NCBI RefSeq assembly: GCF_041227145.1
Contig: NZ_JBGFSP010000003.1
Location: 310,001 to 374,000, forward strand
DNA length: 64,000 nucleotides
DNA from: Bacteroides sp. AN502(2024)
GTDB lineage: Bacteria; Bacteroidota; Bacteroidia; Bacteroidales; Bacteroidaceae
Direction of reading: 5' to 3'
In this document: piece after piece, positions 38,201-46,900 of the stretch
Numbering within the stretch: the first letter of the stretch is position 1
Layout: every line of letters begins with the position of its first letter
Made by a program: the position numbers and the translations under genes
Notes under the pieces: model-generated
Seen by the model: the letters and a program-made list of their open reading frames with translations, nothing else
The model's database searches: none
Told to the model about the DNA's origin: nothing

Positions 38201-39147
38201 TCGGGTGTCTTTTTCTCACCGTTTACGGTCAGGCTCTTCATCGTGCCCGCACCACCGAAGTCCTCCCAACTCGCCGGCTGCTCCCATGACGTCAGGCTCG
38301 TCCCTGTAAACTGCTTGGTCTCCCACTTGCCCTGCGACACCTCGTAAGTGATACAGCGTCCCTTGCCGCGCAGTCTCTCGTCAACGGCGGCGACGGCGGT
38401 CGCAAGGGTATGATAACCGCTGGATAGGGGACTTGTCTCCGTCACGTTCAAAATGTTTCCTCCGCCGCTACCGCTGATTTCAACAAGATCGTTCTCTTCA
38501 TCGCTCCACACGTACAGGCTGCCGCCCATCATGTAGACCTTGTCTTTCCGAAGGGAAAGATCATCGCCGTGGTAAAGCGTGGCAGGAGGAACTCCGTCCA
38601 CGTTCCAGTTGTTATAACACATTCCGTTGAGCTCATACACGAAATCATGCACACTGCGCAGATACACGACACGGCCACCCGGCGCCACGGCTGACTGCCA
38701 CTTCACTATACCGGTTTCCACGATGGCCTCAAAACGGGCCGTGGCACCTTGCAGGGCGGCTTTTGCCGTACTCTCGTAATTTGACTTCACGTCATTGGCA
38801 TCCGTCACGGCTTTATTGGCATTGTTGGCGGCGGTCTGTGCCAGCCCGGCCTTCTCGTTTGCCGTGGCGGCCGCACTGTTGGCTACATTAGCGGCCTCTG
38901 AAGCCCTGCCTGTGGCCGTATCCGCTCTCGTGGCGGCAGCGTTGGCTATCGCGGCAGCGTCTGTGGCCGGTTTGCCCAGCAGGGACAAGGGGGCGCTCAC
39001 CACCTCGTTCCCCCGCAGGGCGGGAAGGCTCTTGACGTTGTCCAGCGAGGTAACCTCGGCCAGTTCGTCAACGCCCTGGCTCTCGGCCTTGATGGCGTTC
39101 AGGATGTCTTTCTTCAATTCGGTTTTTTCCGCGTCTGTCAGTGCCAT
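32218..39147 (-). CDS. Giant tail/receptor-binding protein, DGR target
   Basis: This 2309-residue protein is the last gene of the leftward late block. Regions seen in order are an Ala-rich coiled coil (about 60-140), Gly/Ser-rich and Ig-like beta segments (about 390-640) and a concanavalin/LamG-like domain (about 760-990). A region with CotH-like features (about 1040-1400) and a leucine-rich-repeat-like stretch (about 1520-1720) follow. The C-terminal domain (about 2070-2309) has WRIWMPDGSIRW, which I take as the C-type-lectin/formylglycine-enzyme fold used by DGR variable proteins. Residues about 2250-2290 are the variable region. It probably binds the host surface at the tail tip. Domain limits are approximate. 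Confidence 0.88.
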   Translation of the reverse strand: MALTDAEKTELKKDILNAIKAESQGVDELAEVTSLDNVKSLPALRGNEVVSAPLSLLGKPATDAAAIANAAATRADTATGRASEAANVANSAAATANEKAGLAQTAANNANKAVTDANDVKSNYESTAKAALQGATARFEAIVETGIVKWQSAVAPGGRVVYLRSVHDFVYELNGMCYNNWNVDGVPPATLYHGDDLSLRKDKVYMMGGSLYVWSDEENDLVEISGSGGGNILNVTETSPLSSGYHTLATAVAAVDERLRGKGRCITYEVSQGKWETKQFTGTSLTSWEQPASWEDFGGAGTMKSLTVNGEKKTPDAEGNVSLTIEKLEIDGSLNAESTNPVENRAVAAKLGELDANTIFGANAELSDDETSVRLTLTNKSGVEVVAVDLPAGSGGGGDGGNTTKIVLGASVDKPTVKEGDAVRLTYTYDHQYGSGDGKGESTGQKARITVQVRRGATTTYSETTQDVSKGTYTLDLTKYLLAGTSDIYVIAETSDPTTGKAQKKQAYVSVRSVTLALSSGYNIASGLNSGGYGSQETAAIPYAVSGTGTKVVTLYVDGRQKEAHTVTRSGTTNGSFSIPMSGLSVGRHTVQMVAEMEAGDGLTLKSESVYIDILKSGSGAPHVGLMITHRDGRILTGADHLIPVIEVGQYESCEFRFAAYDPGTTPASVGVYRNGTLLQTVSVPRTAQTYRNRFTEQGRQRMQLKVGPTTYSFYIDVSESGIDISEATYGLQVKLSPSGRSNGESDPARWEYNGVNTVFEGFDWSSNGWTGDSLRLTNGAKAVIGYQLFKDDAGASGATIEIEFRVGNVVERGAEVISCMDGGKGLSVTTEEASIKTGTLLHYTNEDGEDASREIKIGTKFAPGEWLKVAFVIGRRTEGRLMELYVNGNRAGADIYDNSYYFRQDHPAGITIDSGMADVELKTIRIYDRALTDDEILENRMVDAGSTDDMMRLYEENDILGDTGDVDIDRLRSKGKGVMRIVRVGGLDEVNETNNKKTDFMSDVYFYSPFGKEYDFVLRDCYIRIQGTSSTKYPSKNIRVYFSKGGANLSFEINGVAQVGGNYAMRPGSIPMNLFCMKSDYSDSSMSLNTGVAKLYNDVMLELGLLTPPQRYQYEQAGGDLNAVRIRQSIDGFPIDVFSAETADGESTYYGQYNFNNEKSKSGKLFGMEGVSGYAPECPMTLETLNNGEKVCLFQSSSDTDLASSFDAGLETNWPDDVKWAGLSATQQTALKRLYGWIRACVPANATAGDLSTFASEKFKSEVSQYFDVKHLLTYYIHTDYFASVDQRAKNILLRTWDGLVWYLTYYDGDTQLGKRNDCFLAYDYTLDRDTWDAEAGKYAFEGRESWLWNLVLANLRDELKTCAAEYRSKMTVDRVLSMLDGEQAGNWSDRAYNKSGYLKYIRPNMEEVYGKKWPFIYALQGSNAAHRSYFVRNRFALLDAKYGTSNFTSDNIDLYMARAASDSADVVKITSSEVYAFGYGTNNSPNIANTGIVEGGKVAVLQITGAYTVNDPLRIYGASRMRVLDMTGATDHLKNGLDLGKCTVLRELNLQSSGTGSTGWWLNIGSCRQLRKVNVRNQAQAKTGSNTSTELDFSNQTKLEELDARGTRVQSVTFAKGAPLTRALLPGTLTVLKLEYLGKLTTSSLTLESYGNVKTLIVDGCPGLNWETLLSRCANVDRIRVTGIDREDDGTWLNKFINMGGVDAEGNATDTCGLVGTVRLTHYMDDEKYTVLKAHFPELNILQPDYTMIEFDDDVADDANVSNLDNRTGYKYGNAYVASGHIAAILKQRHRVLAKMTKKPTTRNVNIANVDTVMNNLDGEMTCYPLDDTDSNKYADGSAAKLDGTEGDWMMYEPFFWSKGINDYLNGKHYSCYSSNGRDNMPATPEAAVLTLDDIKGTSGGYLRGRKIMSGKDTLPNSYSTDGAYSVCKVNVSGYKRVRFPSVPGTNLVGSVFTDESGGIVSSIVVPTLSNKFEAGMYLVADVPAGATALHFSVLNTAEFDVVVLSNSDKIEDMEPDWVPNDEHLCAVVGSSVVGSKLRACTTGGSTTASMSWTDLHYYSVQRGMQQIDALMHSRIANLFYARYGRRDSQEQCGAGQHTNNRVTGGTASHGMTDTIGYEEAKTVNANITNSLIDNLVHQYAWYRGEDDYGGVTVTQVNNSCCLGYEDIFGNKYDMMDGVDLPNTSGNQGKWRIWMPDGSIRWVKGKTASDQWTTAVAHGKYMDVIPVGSVNGSSSTHYCDKYWINTAAGRVVFRGFSYANAYGGVSYASAYVDASVTSAVVGSRLAFRGKIVRAQSVAAFKAMVEVA
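32278..32398 (-). repeat. DGR variable repeat (VR)
   Basis: Read on the minus strand, this segment aligns without gaps to the template repeat at 58753-58873. In the safely aligned 118 bases there are 18 differences, and all are at template adenines; 12 template adenines are unchanged. The GC-rich block TCGGCTCGCGTCTGG near the end is identical in both and fits an initiation-of-mutagenic-homing site. The last bases (32278-32285) are less certain. It encodes the tip of the lectin-like domain. Confidence 0.93.
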
Positions 39148-39150
39148 AGT

Positions 39151-39441
39151 CTATTCCTCCTTTTTAGTGTCATGTTTGATGTCCAATTGCTCATAGAGTC
39201 CGTCGATGAAGCCGGGAAGGCAGAAGCTCTCCGCCACGCGGCGGATGATGGCAACCTCCTCGTCGCTGTATTCCTCCTCGCCTGAGCTCCCGTAAATCCT
39301 GAACGCCAGAGCATGCGCCTTGATACCGCCTGCATAGCGGTATATCAGATCCGCAAACTCCTCGCGGGCGTCGCCCGTCTCCTTTTGTCGCCGGCGGATG
39401 CCGGTGTACTTGCTGAAATGCTTGAAATCCAACTTTGTCAT
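39151..39441 (-). CDS. Small phage protein of unknown function
   Basis: The 96-residue acidic and helical product lies 3 bases before the giant tail protein gene and 11 bases after the hub protein gene. No motif is recognised. By position it could be a chaperone or connector for the receptor-binding protein. Confidence 0.65.
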   Translation of the reverse strand: MTKLDFKHFSKYTGIRRRQKETGDAREEFADLIYRYAGGIKAHALAFRIYGSSGEEEYSDEEVAIIRRVAESFCLPGFIDGLYEQLDIKHDTKKEE

Positions 39442-39452
39442 ATAGTATCGTT

Positions 39453-42400
39453 TTAACTTGAATGGTTCAATATCTGGTAGCGGAAACCGTCAACCTTGCT
39501 GATGAGCACCGTCACGGAATCCCCGGGGAACATCTCGTAGTTCGTCAGTCCCTCGTTATGGTTATAAATGCCTTTCAACGTGATTTTCTTTGAGCCGGAT
39601 CTTACCCTGAAGGTCACTATCGCGGCAAAATCCTCCGGAAGGGTACTCAAACCGAACTGACTCGCCACGGAATGTTCACTCGGTAGCTCCACTTCCGTGC
39701 CGCCGTAATCCGGTTGGTTGTAATACATCAGTATGATATTGTGCTGTGAAAAATCGACTTTGTAGTTGCCGCCGCCGAAAGTCAGCAACTTGGCCTTCGT
39801 GTTAATGAAGGCGGGAGCCATCAGTGCGGCATTGCTGCTGATGCCGTAGTTCTTCGTGCCGCCGCTCACGTTGATAAACAGGCCGTAGTTCGCCTGATCG
39901 AATCCGTATGAGCCGAAAGTGTTGGGATGCTCGTTGACGATACGCCCCACAGCGGTAAAAGCCCCTCCGGCAGTAGACGGTATCACATCGTTGCCGAACA
40001 TCACGTAACCCTCGTTTCCGCCCACGCGGAAAAAATCGTCATAAATGGCAAGCCCACCGCCAGAACCCTGAGCTGTGGCGATTGAGCCGATACGCCCGGA
40101 ACCTATCTCGAAACCGCCGATTTTTCCCTTGTCGCTGTCTATCTCGCCCGTGAACTTGCCGTTCTTCGCCTCGATACTCCCGTCCTCCAGAATCTTGAAG
40201 TTCTCGTTGGCCGTCACGAGCCCCTCCAGCCTGATGTGGTCTCCGGTCAGCTTCACGACGCTGATGTGGTTGCCGTCCGCATCCGTCTCGTCAACGGAAA
40301 CCCCGATAAGCGCCAAATTCCCGTCAGCGTCTTGAGCATAGATGCCGGCACCTTCAGGCTTCACCACAAGACCGGTCTCCTTTAGCATGTTCTCGTCCCT
40401 GTCAAAGACGGCCGCCGTTATCTTCACCAACCGTTCGCTTTGCTCAAACAAGGTCTTATAGCGGTGGGCGAGGCTCTCCACCTTATCAGTCGACAGGACA
40501 AGCATATACAGGTAGATGTCACCGGTAAAGGACAGCTTGAAGTCGCCTGTGCCGTTCCAGAGACCGCTGCAGCTATACTGCACGTAACCGCTGGTGGCTG
40601 CCAGTTCTTCCTCCACATCTATGCTGTTGAAGTTGGCGAAACCGGTCTTGTCCACGTTCTCGAAAACCACGTGCAGGGTGCCGGATTGAGCACAGCGGTA
40701 GAAAAAGGTAAGGAATACAGGAACCGCCTCCTTCTCCCCTTCAACATTCACAGGGAAAGAAGGCACGCTTTTCAGGTCCGCACGTTTCTGGAGAATGTAC
40801 TTGTTACGGATGCGCACCACTGTCCGGCCATCATCAACCGTCACGCTCGCGCCGTCGCCCTTTTTAGTCAGTACGTTGTTGTTCGTCCAGATCCACCGGT
40901 TCCCCGCGAGGAAGAAGACGGTCTCGTTCTCCGTGTTCCACCTCTCCAAACCGTCATCAAAGGCGGGGTTGTTCAGGAAGCCTTTATCCGTGGCGAAATC
41001 ATGGCGCAGGGCGGTCACCGCGCTGGTGATACGTCCCTCGACAATCTCGAACTTGGTCTTGATGTCCTCACCCGTTACTAAAAGGAACGTGCCACGCAGA
41101 TAGGCGTTGTCGCTGTAAAGGCCGTTGCCGCGCGGCTGGTTATCGGCGGGGAACCAGTCGTCGCTGATGCCGTCTAAGTTACCCAAGCGCGCACGGAGAC
41201 AGCCGGTGAGGTTCTTCGCCTTCACGCCGTCCATCACGTCCATACGGGGCTGCCCGTCCTCGGTGGCGGATATGAGTATCAGGTTCTGGCGCAGCGGATT
41301 CTCCGTGTTGCCCATCAGCACGCACTCGTCGCCCGTCTCCGGAAGGGAGGTTTCAAACTCATTCTCACCCACGAGGATTGAATTTTCCTCCACGCCGGCA
41401 ACTTCCACCCAGTAGCTTTTCAGGCTGCCGCCGCTGAACGTGGCGCAACGCATCAGGTCATGCGCCACGAACGTGTTGTCCTGCTCGAACGTAATCTTGT
41501 AGAATCCGTCCTGTTTCTCGACCGCCTTTATCTTGCCGTTGGCGGCACTGACGCAGAGCTGACCGCCCACGCTGCGCACTTTCTCAATAAGCATTTCCAG
41601 CACCACCATGACCTGACGGACCGTCAGTTTGTCAATGGTAAGGTGGGACTGCGCATTCTCCATCCACAGCCTCCAGCCCTCGCCGAAAAGACCGTCCACA
41701 AATTTCGGGCTGCGCAGCAGGGTCTTCACGACCAGCGTCAACAGCTCGGCATTGCCCTTGTCATCGATATTGGCGTTCTCCTCCATGCCGAAGGACGCAC
41801 CTTTCTCAAAGGCGATTTTACCCTTTGCACGGTCGTTCTTTTTCTTGCTCAGGTGCTCAGCCTGGCTCCGGCGGGCGGAAAAGAGGTTGTTGTCGGTCGG
41901 AAGCGTGTTGTCCCAGCTGCGGATGATGTCGGGAAGCCCGATTCCCTCGGTCTTCGCCTTGGTATAACTTTTCAGTTCTCCGATACTGTCGTTTACCTTG
42001 TCGAGTGCCCCTTGTTGTAAGGCGTCACTGATTTCGATGTCCATCCAGCTTGGGAGGTTCACTTTCCGGGTTATCTTCGTGATGCGGCTCTGCCGGAAGC
42101 CTGTTTCCGGAAAGTATTTCTCACTCTCCAGCTTTACCCGCCGCCCCACGTACAGGCTCACGTGGTTATCCTCTATCCAGACATGGTCGGTAGGAGCCTT
42201 ATACACGCTGATGTCCTGCCAGTGTTCCCGATTGTACTGTTCCACCGCTGTCAGGAGCTCCTCCTCGGCTATCGGGTAGTACTCGTCCGGCATGCGCACG
42301 TTCCAAAGAATGTAATGGTCGCCTGGCTTCGGGACAAGGTTACCGCCCGGGAGCTGGGCATCATCGTCATACGGCCAGATGGTGATTATCTCGAATTCCC

Positions 42401-43412
42401 TCGTGTCGCTGTCGTAGCTCACCTCGAAATAGTGGTCGTCATCCATGCCTAATCCGGCCAACTCACCATTTTGGAACGACACGCGCTTGGTCTGCTCCGC
42501 CAGTTCATAGTCGTTAGGGTCGAACGTCAGCGTGTCATCACGGAAGTAATATATCGTGAAAGGATTTCCATCCTCGTCTTTTACCTCCTCACTCCGCACG
42601 CTGCTCACCAGTCCCGTTCGGCGCGGATAGATGCCGCTGAAGGCTTCTTTCTCGTAATGGTCGTGGATGCCGTACTCGTCTGTGTGCAACTCGACATATT
42701 TCTGTCCGCCGGGAAGCATGAGGCGGCTGTGGCCGTATTTCTCCGGGTCAAGGTTCCTCGTGCTGCCTATCGGGAAAAGGCGGGTATAGAATTTTGACGT
42801 GTTACTTGTGTCACGCTCTATCTCCGTCAGTCCCTTGCCATAACCCAGCGTGATTTCCTCCCCGTGTTCGCAGCGGCACACGTTCACCGTCTGTCCCTCA
42901 GTCCACCACTCGGCCTTGCCGCCGATCTTTCCGGCAATCTCTTTCAGGGCTTCGTCGCAGTACTTGCCCTCGTAGTCGATGACGATGAGTTCCATGCCGT
43001 CCACCTGCCCCACTTTCCAGTCGGTGGTGTGGCCCATGCCGTCGTTGATGCATTTCACGATCATGGCCACGTGCTCCCTTGGCGTGGCGGTCAGCGTGAA
43101 CACGGGATCCGAATCCCCGTCCGTGGTCTCCAGCACGAGGAAACGCTTGATGAGGCTCTCGATACCGTACAATTTCAGGTCATATACCCATTCGCCCTCA
43201 CTTTTCTGGGACGGAGCGTATTTCTCCGTCAGCCAGTAACGCTCACCCATGAAGTCCGTGTAGGCGTTCACGTCCAAGGCGATGTACTCGTAATGGGTGA
43301 AGGAAAGGGTCAGCACGTTGTCGCCCTGCACCTCCTTCTGCTGGGTACTACTGTCGTCAGCCGCTATCTCTGCCATAGCCTGGCCGTATCTGTCGTATAT
43401 CGTTAGAAGCAT
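39453..43412 (-). CDS. Tail hub / tail-tip (Tal-like) protein
   Basis: The 1319-residue protein has an N-terminal part of the phage hub type (MLLTIYDRYGQAMAEI onward, with a segment EWWTEGQTVNVCRCEHG). A long middle follows, and then a carbohydrate-binding-like beta domain near residues 810-960 (NPAFDDGLERWNTENE, typical of CBM-like modules). A fibre repeat region carries DGSIEAKNGKFTGEIDSDKG. It follows the distal-tail-like gene in the usual siphovirus order of tape measure, distal tail, hub. No clear peptidase motif is seen. Confidence 0.75.
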   Translation of the reverse strand: MLLTIYDRYGQAMAEIAADDSSTQQKEVQGDNVLTLSFTHYEYIALDVNAYTDFMGERYWLTEKYAPSQKSEGEWVYDLKLYGIESLIKRFLVLETTDGDSDPVFTLTATPREHVAMIVKCINDGMGHTTDWKVGQVDGMELIVIDYEGKYCDEALKEIAGKIGGKAEWWTEGQTVNVCRCEHGEEITLGYGKGLTEIERDTSNTSKFYTRLFPIGSTRNLDPEKYGHSRLMLPGGQKYVELHTDEYGIHDHYEKEAFSGIYPRRTGLVSSVRSEEVKDEDGNPFTIYYFRDDTLTFDPNDYELAEQTKRVSFQNGELAGLGMDDDHYFEVSYDSDTREFEIITIWPYDDDAQLPGGNLVPKPGDHYILWNVRMPDEYYPIAEEELLTAVEQYNREHWQDISVYKAPTDHVWIEDNHVSLYVGRRVKLESEKYFPETGFRQSRITKITRKVNLPSWMDIEISDALQQGALDKVNDSIGELKSYTKAKTEGIGLPDIIRSWDNTLPTDNNLFSARRSQAEHLSKKKNDRAKGKIAFEKGASFGMEENANIDDKGNAELLTLVVKTLLRSPKFVDGLFGEGWRLWMENAQSHLTIDKLTVRQVMVVLEMLIEKVRSVGGQLCVSAANGKIKAVEKQDGFYKITFEQDNTFVAHDLMRCATFSGGSLKSYWVEVAGVEENSILVGENEFETSLPETGDECVLMGNTENPLRQNLILISATEDGQPRMDVMDGVKAKNLTGCLRARLGNLDGISDDWFPADNQPRGNGLYSDNAYLRGTFLLVTGEDIKTKFEIVEGRITSAVTALRHDFATDKGFLNNPAFDDGLERWNTENETVFFLAGNRWIWTNNNVLTKKGDGASVTVDDGRTVVRIRNKYILQKRADLKSVPSFPVNVEGEKEAVPVFLTFFYRCAQSGTLHVVFENVDKTGFANFNSIDVEEELAATSGYVQYSCSGLWNGTGDFKLSFTGDIYLYMLVLSTDKVESLAHRYKTLFEQSERLVKITAAVFDRDENMLKETGLVVKPEGAGIYAQDADGNLALIGVSVDETDADGNHISVVKLTGDHIRLEGLVTANENFKILEDGSIEAKNGKFTGEIDSDKGKIGGFEIGSGRIGSIATAQGSGGGLAIYDDFFRVGGNEGYVMFGNDVIPSTAGGAFTAVGRIVNEHPNTFGSYGFDQANYGLFINVSGGTKNYGISSNAALMAPAFINTKAKLLTFGGGNYKVDFSQHNIILMYYNQPDYGGTEVELPSEHSVASQFGLSTLPEDFAAIVTFRVRSGSKKITLKGIYNHNEGLTNYEMFPGDSVTVLISKVDGFRYQILNHSS

Positions 43413-43435
43413 ATTATAACCGCATTAAAATGGCA

Positions 43436-43900
43436 TTATATGATAGGGACAGGCTCACGGAATTTCACCTTGAACCGTCCGGCATGAACCCCCTCTTTCC
43501 AGATATAGGTCAGGGGCGTGAACTTCGTGCTGTCCGAGTATTTCACGTGCAGCGTCAGATCAAGCTGCGGGAAGCTGATGGCTATCCATCCCCCGTTGCC
43601 CTGTTTCAGGAAATTGATGAATGCAAAATAGTTCTTCAACCATCCTGCCTGCGTCTTGTTGTACAGGGCGAAGCAGAGCGTCACGTCCCGCGGCTCGTTC
43701 CTCGGGGTCAATGTGGAGGAGTATTTTTCGCCCTGTTCTTCCCTTATGTTGACAGCCGTGTCCTTCTTCGCCTTACTCGGCGTCAGTATCGCCGTCAGGT
43801 TATCCATACCGCCGCGCTTCTCCTCGGCAAGGAACGCTCCGTATTCCGTCCAGATGTCCGTACCGTTCATCAAAACAAGTCCGCTCAATATCTTGTCCAT
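43436..43900 (-). CDS. Distal-tail-like protein
   Basis: The 154-residue product lies directly after the tape measure gene (1-base gap) and before the hub gene, the place of the distal tail (Dit) protein in long-tailed phages. Strand-rich segments such as RDVTLCFALYNKTQ and LTLHVKYSDSTKF fit a Dit-type N-terminal ring domain. The call rests mainly on gene order. Confidence 0.55.
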   Translation of the reverse strand: MDKILSGLVLMNGTDIWTEYGAFLAEEKRGGMDNLTAILTPSKAKKDTAVNIREEQGEKYSSTLTPRNEPRDVTLCFALYNKTQAGWLKNYFAFINFLKQGNGGWIAISFPQLDLTLHVKYSDSTKFTPLTYIWKEGVHAGRFKVKFREPVPII

Positions 43901-43901
43901 G

Positions 43902-46900
43902 TCACTTCACTTTTAATCCGTCACGTATGATTTTAACCATGTTTTCCGCTATCTTTTCCAGATGCCCCGCACTTTTTCCGGTGTTCTCCTCAATCTTCGC
44001 CAGATGGTTCTCGGCGGCGTTCATCTTCTCCGACACGTTCTCCATCTTCTCGTCCATGCTGCTCCAGTGCTGCAGCCCACTCGTGAACATGCCTTCCAGC
44101 TTGGTGCCCTGATCCTGCGTCATGGCGGAGAAACCGCCGGCTTTCGCGCTTTGGCTCGTTCCTCCGTCTCCGTCCGGGTCATAGCCTGTGGCGGCGGCCA
44201 AATTGTCGCGCAACTTGATAGCCTCGTCCACGTACTTCATGTATTCGTCCGCCAATGCCTTGCGCTCCGCTTCCGTCAGGTCGTTGTCCTCCATCGCCTT
44301 GCCGAACTTCTCCCACCATTCCTTCAGCTTGTCGCTGTACATCTCGCCTATCTTATTGGAAAGCATCGCCCGCATGAAGTATTCAGAGATGTCCTCGGCT
44401 GCTGCCTTGGCATCGTACTTCATATTCATCAGGTTGTCAATGAAGCTGCCGTACATGCCATCGAACGAGATACCGGTTAACCCCTCGTACAGCTGGTTGG
44501 TCAGTTCTTCAAGTTTCCCGGCCTGATCGATATAGTCATCCAGCTTTTCCGCAACACTGCCGCCATAACCGCCCTTACCGGTATTCTTTATCTTCTCCCA
44601 CATATCGACATTTGAACGCAGCATTTTCATTTCCTCCGGGCTCAAGTCCCATAAGCTGCCGTTCCACTGACGACCTATTTGCTGGCTCAGACGGTTTTTC
44701 TGCTCATCTGAAAAGTCGCTCCAATAGTAATTGAAGGAGTGATGGGCGCTGTGATATCCGGCCTGCGCCTGCGCCATTTGCAGGTAGTTGGCGTTCGTCT
44801 CCTGCTGATATTTATAAGCGTCCCGGTAAGCCGCCACGCTCTTCGTGCCCTTGCTCGCCTTGATTTCGTCCGTAAGGTCTTCGATGGCGGTCTGCAGCGT
44901 CTCGTTGCGGTCGGTAAGCCGGTTGATGGTCTCCTGTACCTCTTTGGCGTTGCTGGAGTCGAACCACGAGGAAAAACCGCCGAAGGTAATGGCGTCAAAT
45001 ATCCCGCTGACACCGTTGACTATGGATTTGCCGATGGTCGCTAACAAGTCACCAGACAGGACATCGGAGAGGATGCCGCTCACGGCGTTGAATACGGCAT
45101 CGAGTATTCCGCCGATAACGATGCTCAGTCCGTCCTTGAACAGGTCGATAATTTGCACGATCCAGCCGATAATAGGTACATCATCTAAGGCGTCAGCCAC
45201 TTTACCGAAGGCTTTTCCGAGCTTGCCTCCCATCTTCTCTGCCGAATTGCCGAACTTGATGAGACCCTCGTAAGCCCCGCTCAGGCTCCCCGAAGCGATT
45301 TGCCGCAAGCCGTCCACCACACCGTCCATACTCGACTTGAGCGTGGCAGCCGTGTCGGTCATAGCACGCTGCGCCTCGGAGGCTACAGCCTGTATCGATG
45401 ACACGTTCTCGGCGGCGGCATCGGCTTGTCGCTGTGCCGTGTCAAGGGCTGCTTTGGAGAGGTCCTGCTCCTCCTTCGTGCCGGACTGCACGGCTCGGAT
45501 ATAATTCTGTTGGGCTTTGGAGAGGTCCGTATAGGTACTTTCGTAATCGTCCTGCGCTTTTTTTAGGTCTGAAAGGCTTTTCTGGTAAGCGGTAATCTCT
45601 ACGCCCAGTTTCTTAAAGCTGACTTTGTCCGTACCACCCAGAGTCTGTTCCATCTGCCGGATAGCACTTACCAGTGTCTCCTGACTCTCGTGGTCGGCGT
45701 TACGGAACTCGTCTGTCTGCATATAAGCCTTTGCCTTCTCCACTTCCGGGGCTATGAGGTCATGGAACATACCGCCGAACTCACCGAAGACCACGCTCCA
45801 ATCGATATTCGCCTTCAGTTCCTGCGCTTCCACACCGGCAAGGAGACTGTCACGCTCCACACCCAGATAACGCTTTTCACTCTCGGAAGAGGCTTTCCGG
45901 ATTTTCTCGGCATATTCTTCGGTTATGGCGAGCTTCTGCTGCTGGTACGTCCCGTAGGCACGGAGATGTTCCTGAATGACAACAAATTCCTCCCGGTACG
46001 CTTCCGCAACGGCTCTTTGCCGCTTGGCCTCGTTCAGTTCATTGGCGTTGTTGATGGCTGACTGCTGCTCATCCGACAGATCCCCGCCACGGCCTGATTC
46101 CTTATTTTTCCGTTTCCAATCGGATTTCTGCTTATCGATTTCATTCTTCCGGGCCTGATAGTCGTTGTCTATCTGACGCAATTTCTTCTGCAGGCCTTCA
46201 TCCATAGCCTCTATCTCGGCGGCATCGTTCTCGCGTTGCAGTTCCGCAAGTTCCTGTCCCAGTTTCTCGGACACCTGCTTGCGCTTCTCTGCTTCACGGG
46301 CGGCCTTCTCCGATGTCTTACGGATTCTTTCCGCGCCGCTGTCCGTACCAGGCTTCACCTTGTCGTATTCCTTCTTGGCGGTGTCCACCGCGTCTTTCAG
46401 CTCTTTCGCCTTCTTCTCAAACTCCTCCCGTGTCAGGTCGTTGGAGGTATCCTTGATGAAATCATTGTAGGCTTTGAGAGCGGCTTGGTATCTTTTCCGG
46501 GTGGAAGCGACCCAGTCGGAACTGGAATCCGTCGGAAGGTTACGCCGGTTTCGTTCGGATTCCAGCTTGTTAAGCTGGTATTGCAGCTCATCACGGGAAT
46601 AGGTGCCGGTCAGGTTCTTGTCCCCGTATGTTATCTTGCCGTACTTCTTCTCCTGCATCGTCATCCGCGCAAGCAGGGTCTCGCGATGCCTGATTTGTTG
46701 CGCAAGGGTCTCGTTACTTACACCGGTCAGGTTCTCGAAATAAGCGTTCACCTCGTTCTTGCGGATTTGATCTTTCAAACCTTTGCGCTTCCCGTACAGG
46801 TTCTTTAGTTCCGCCTCTTCATCCCTTGTACGTGCGGATTTCAGGACATTGCGCGCCCTGTGCCGCCCGTAACTGTCCTGATAGTATTCGGTCGCCCATC

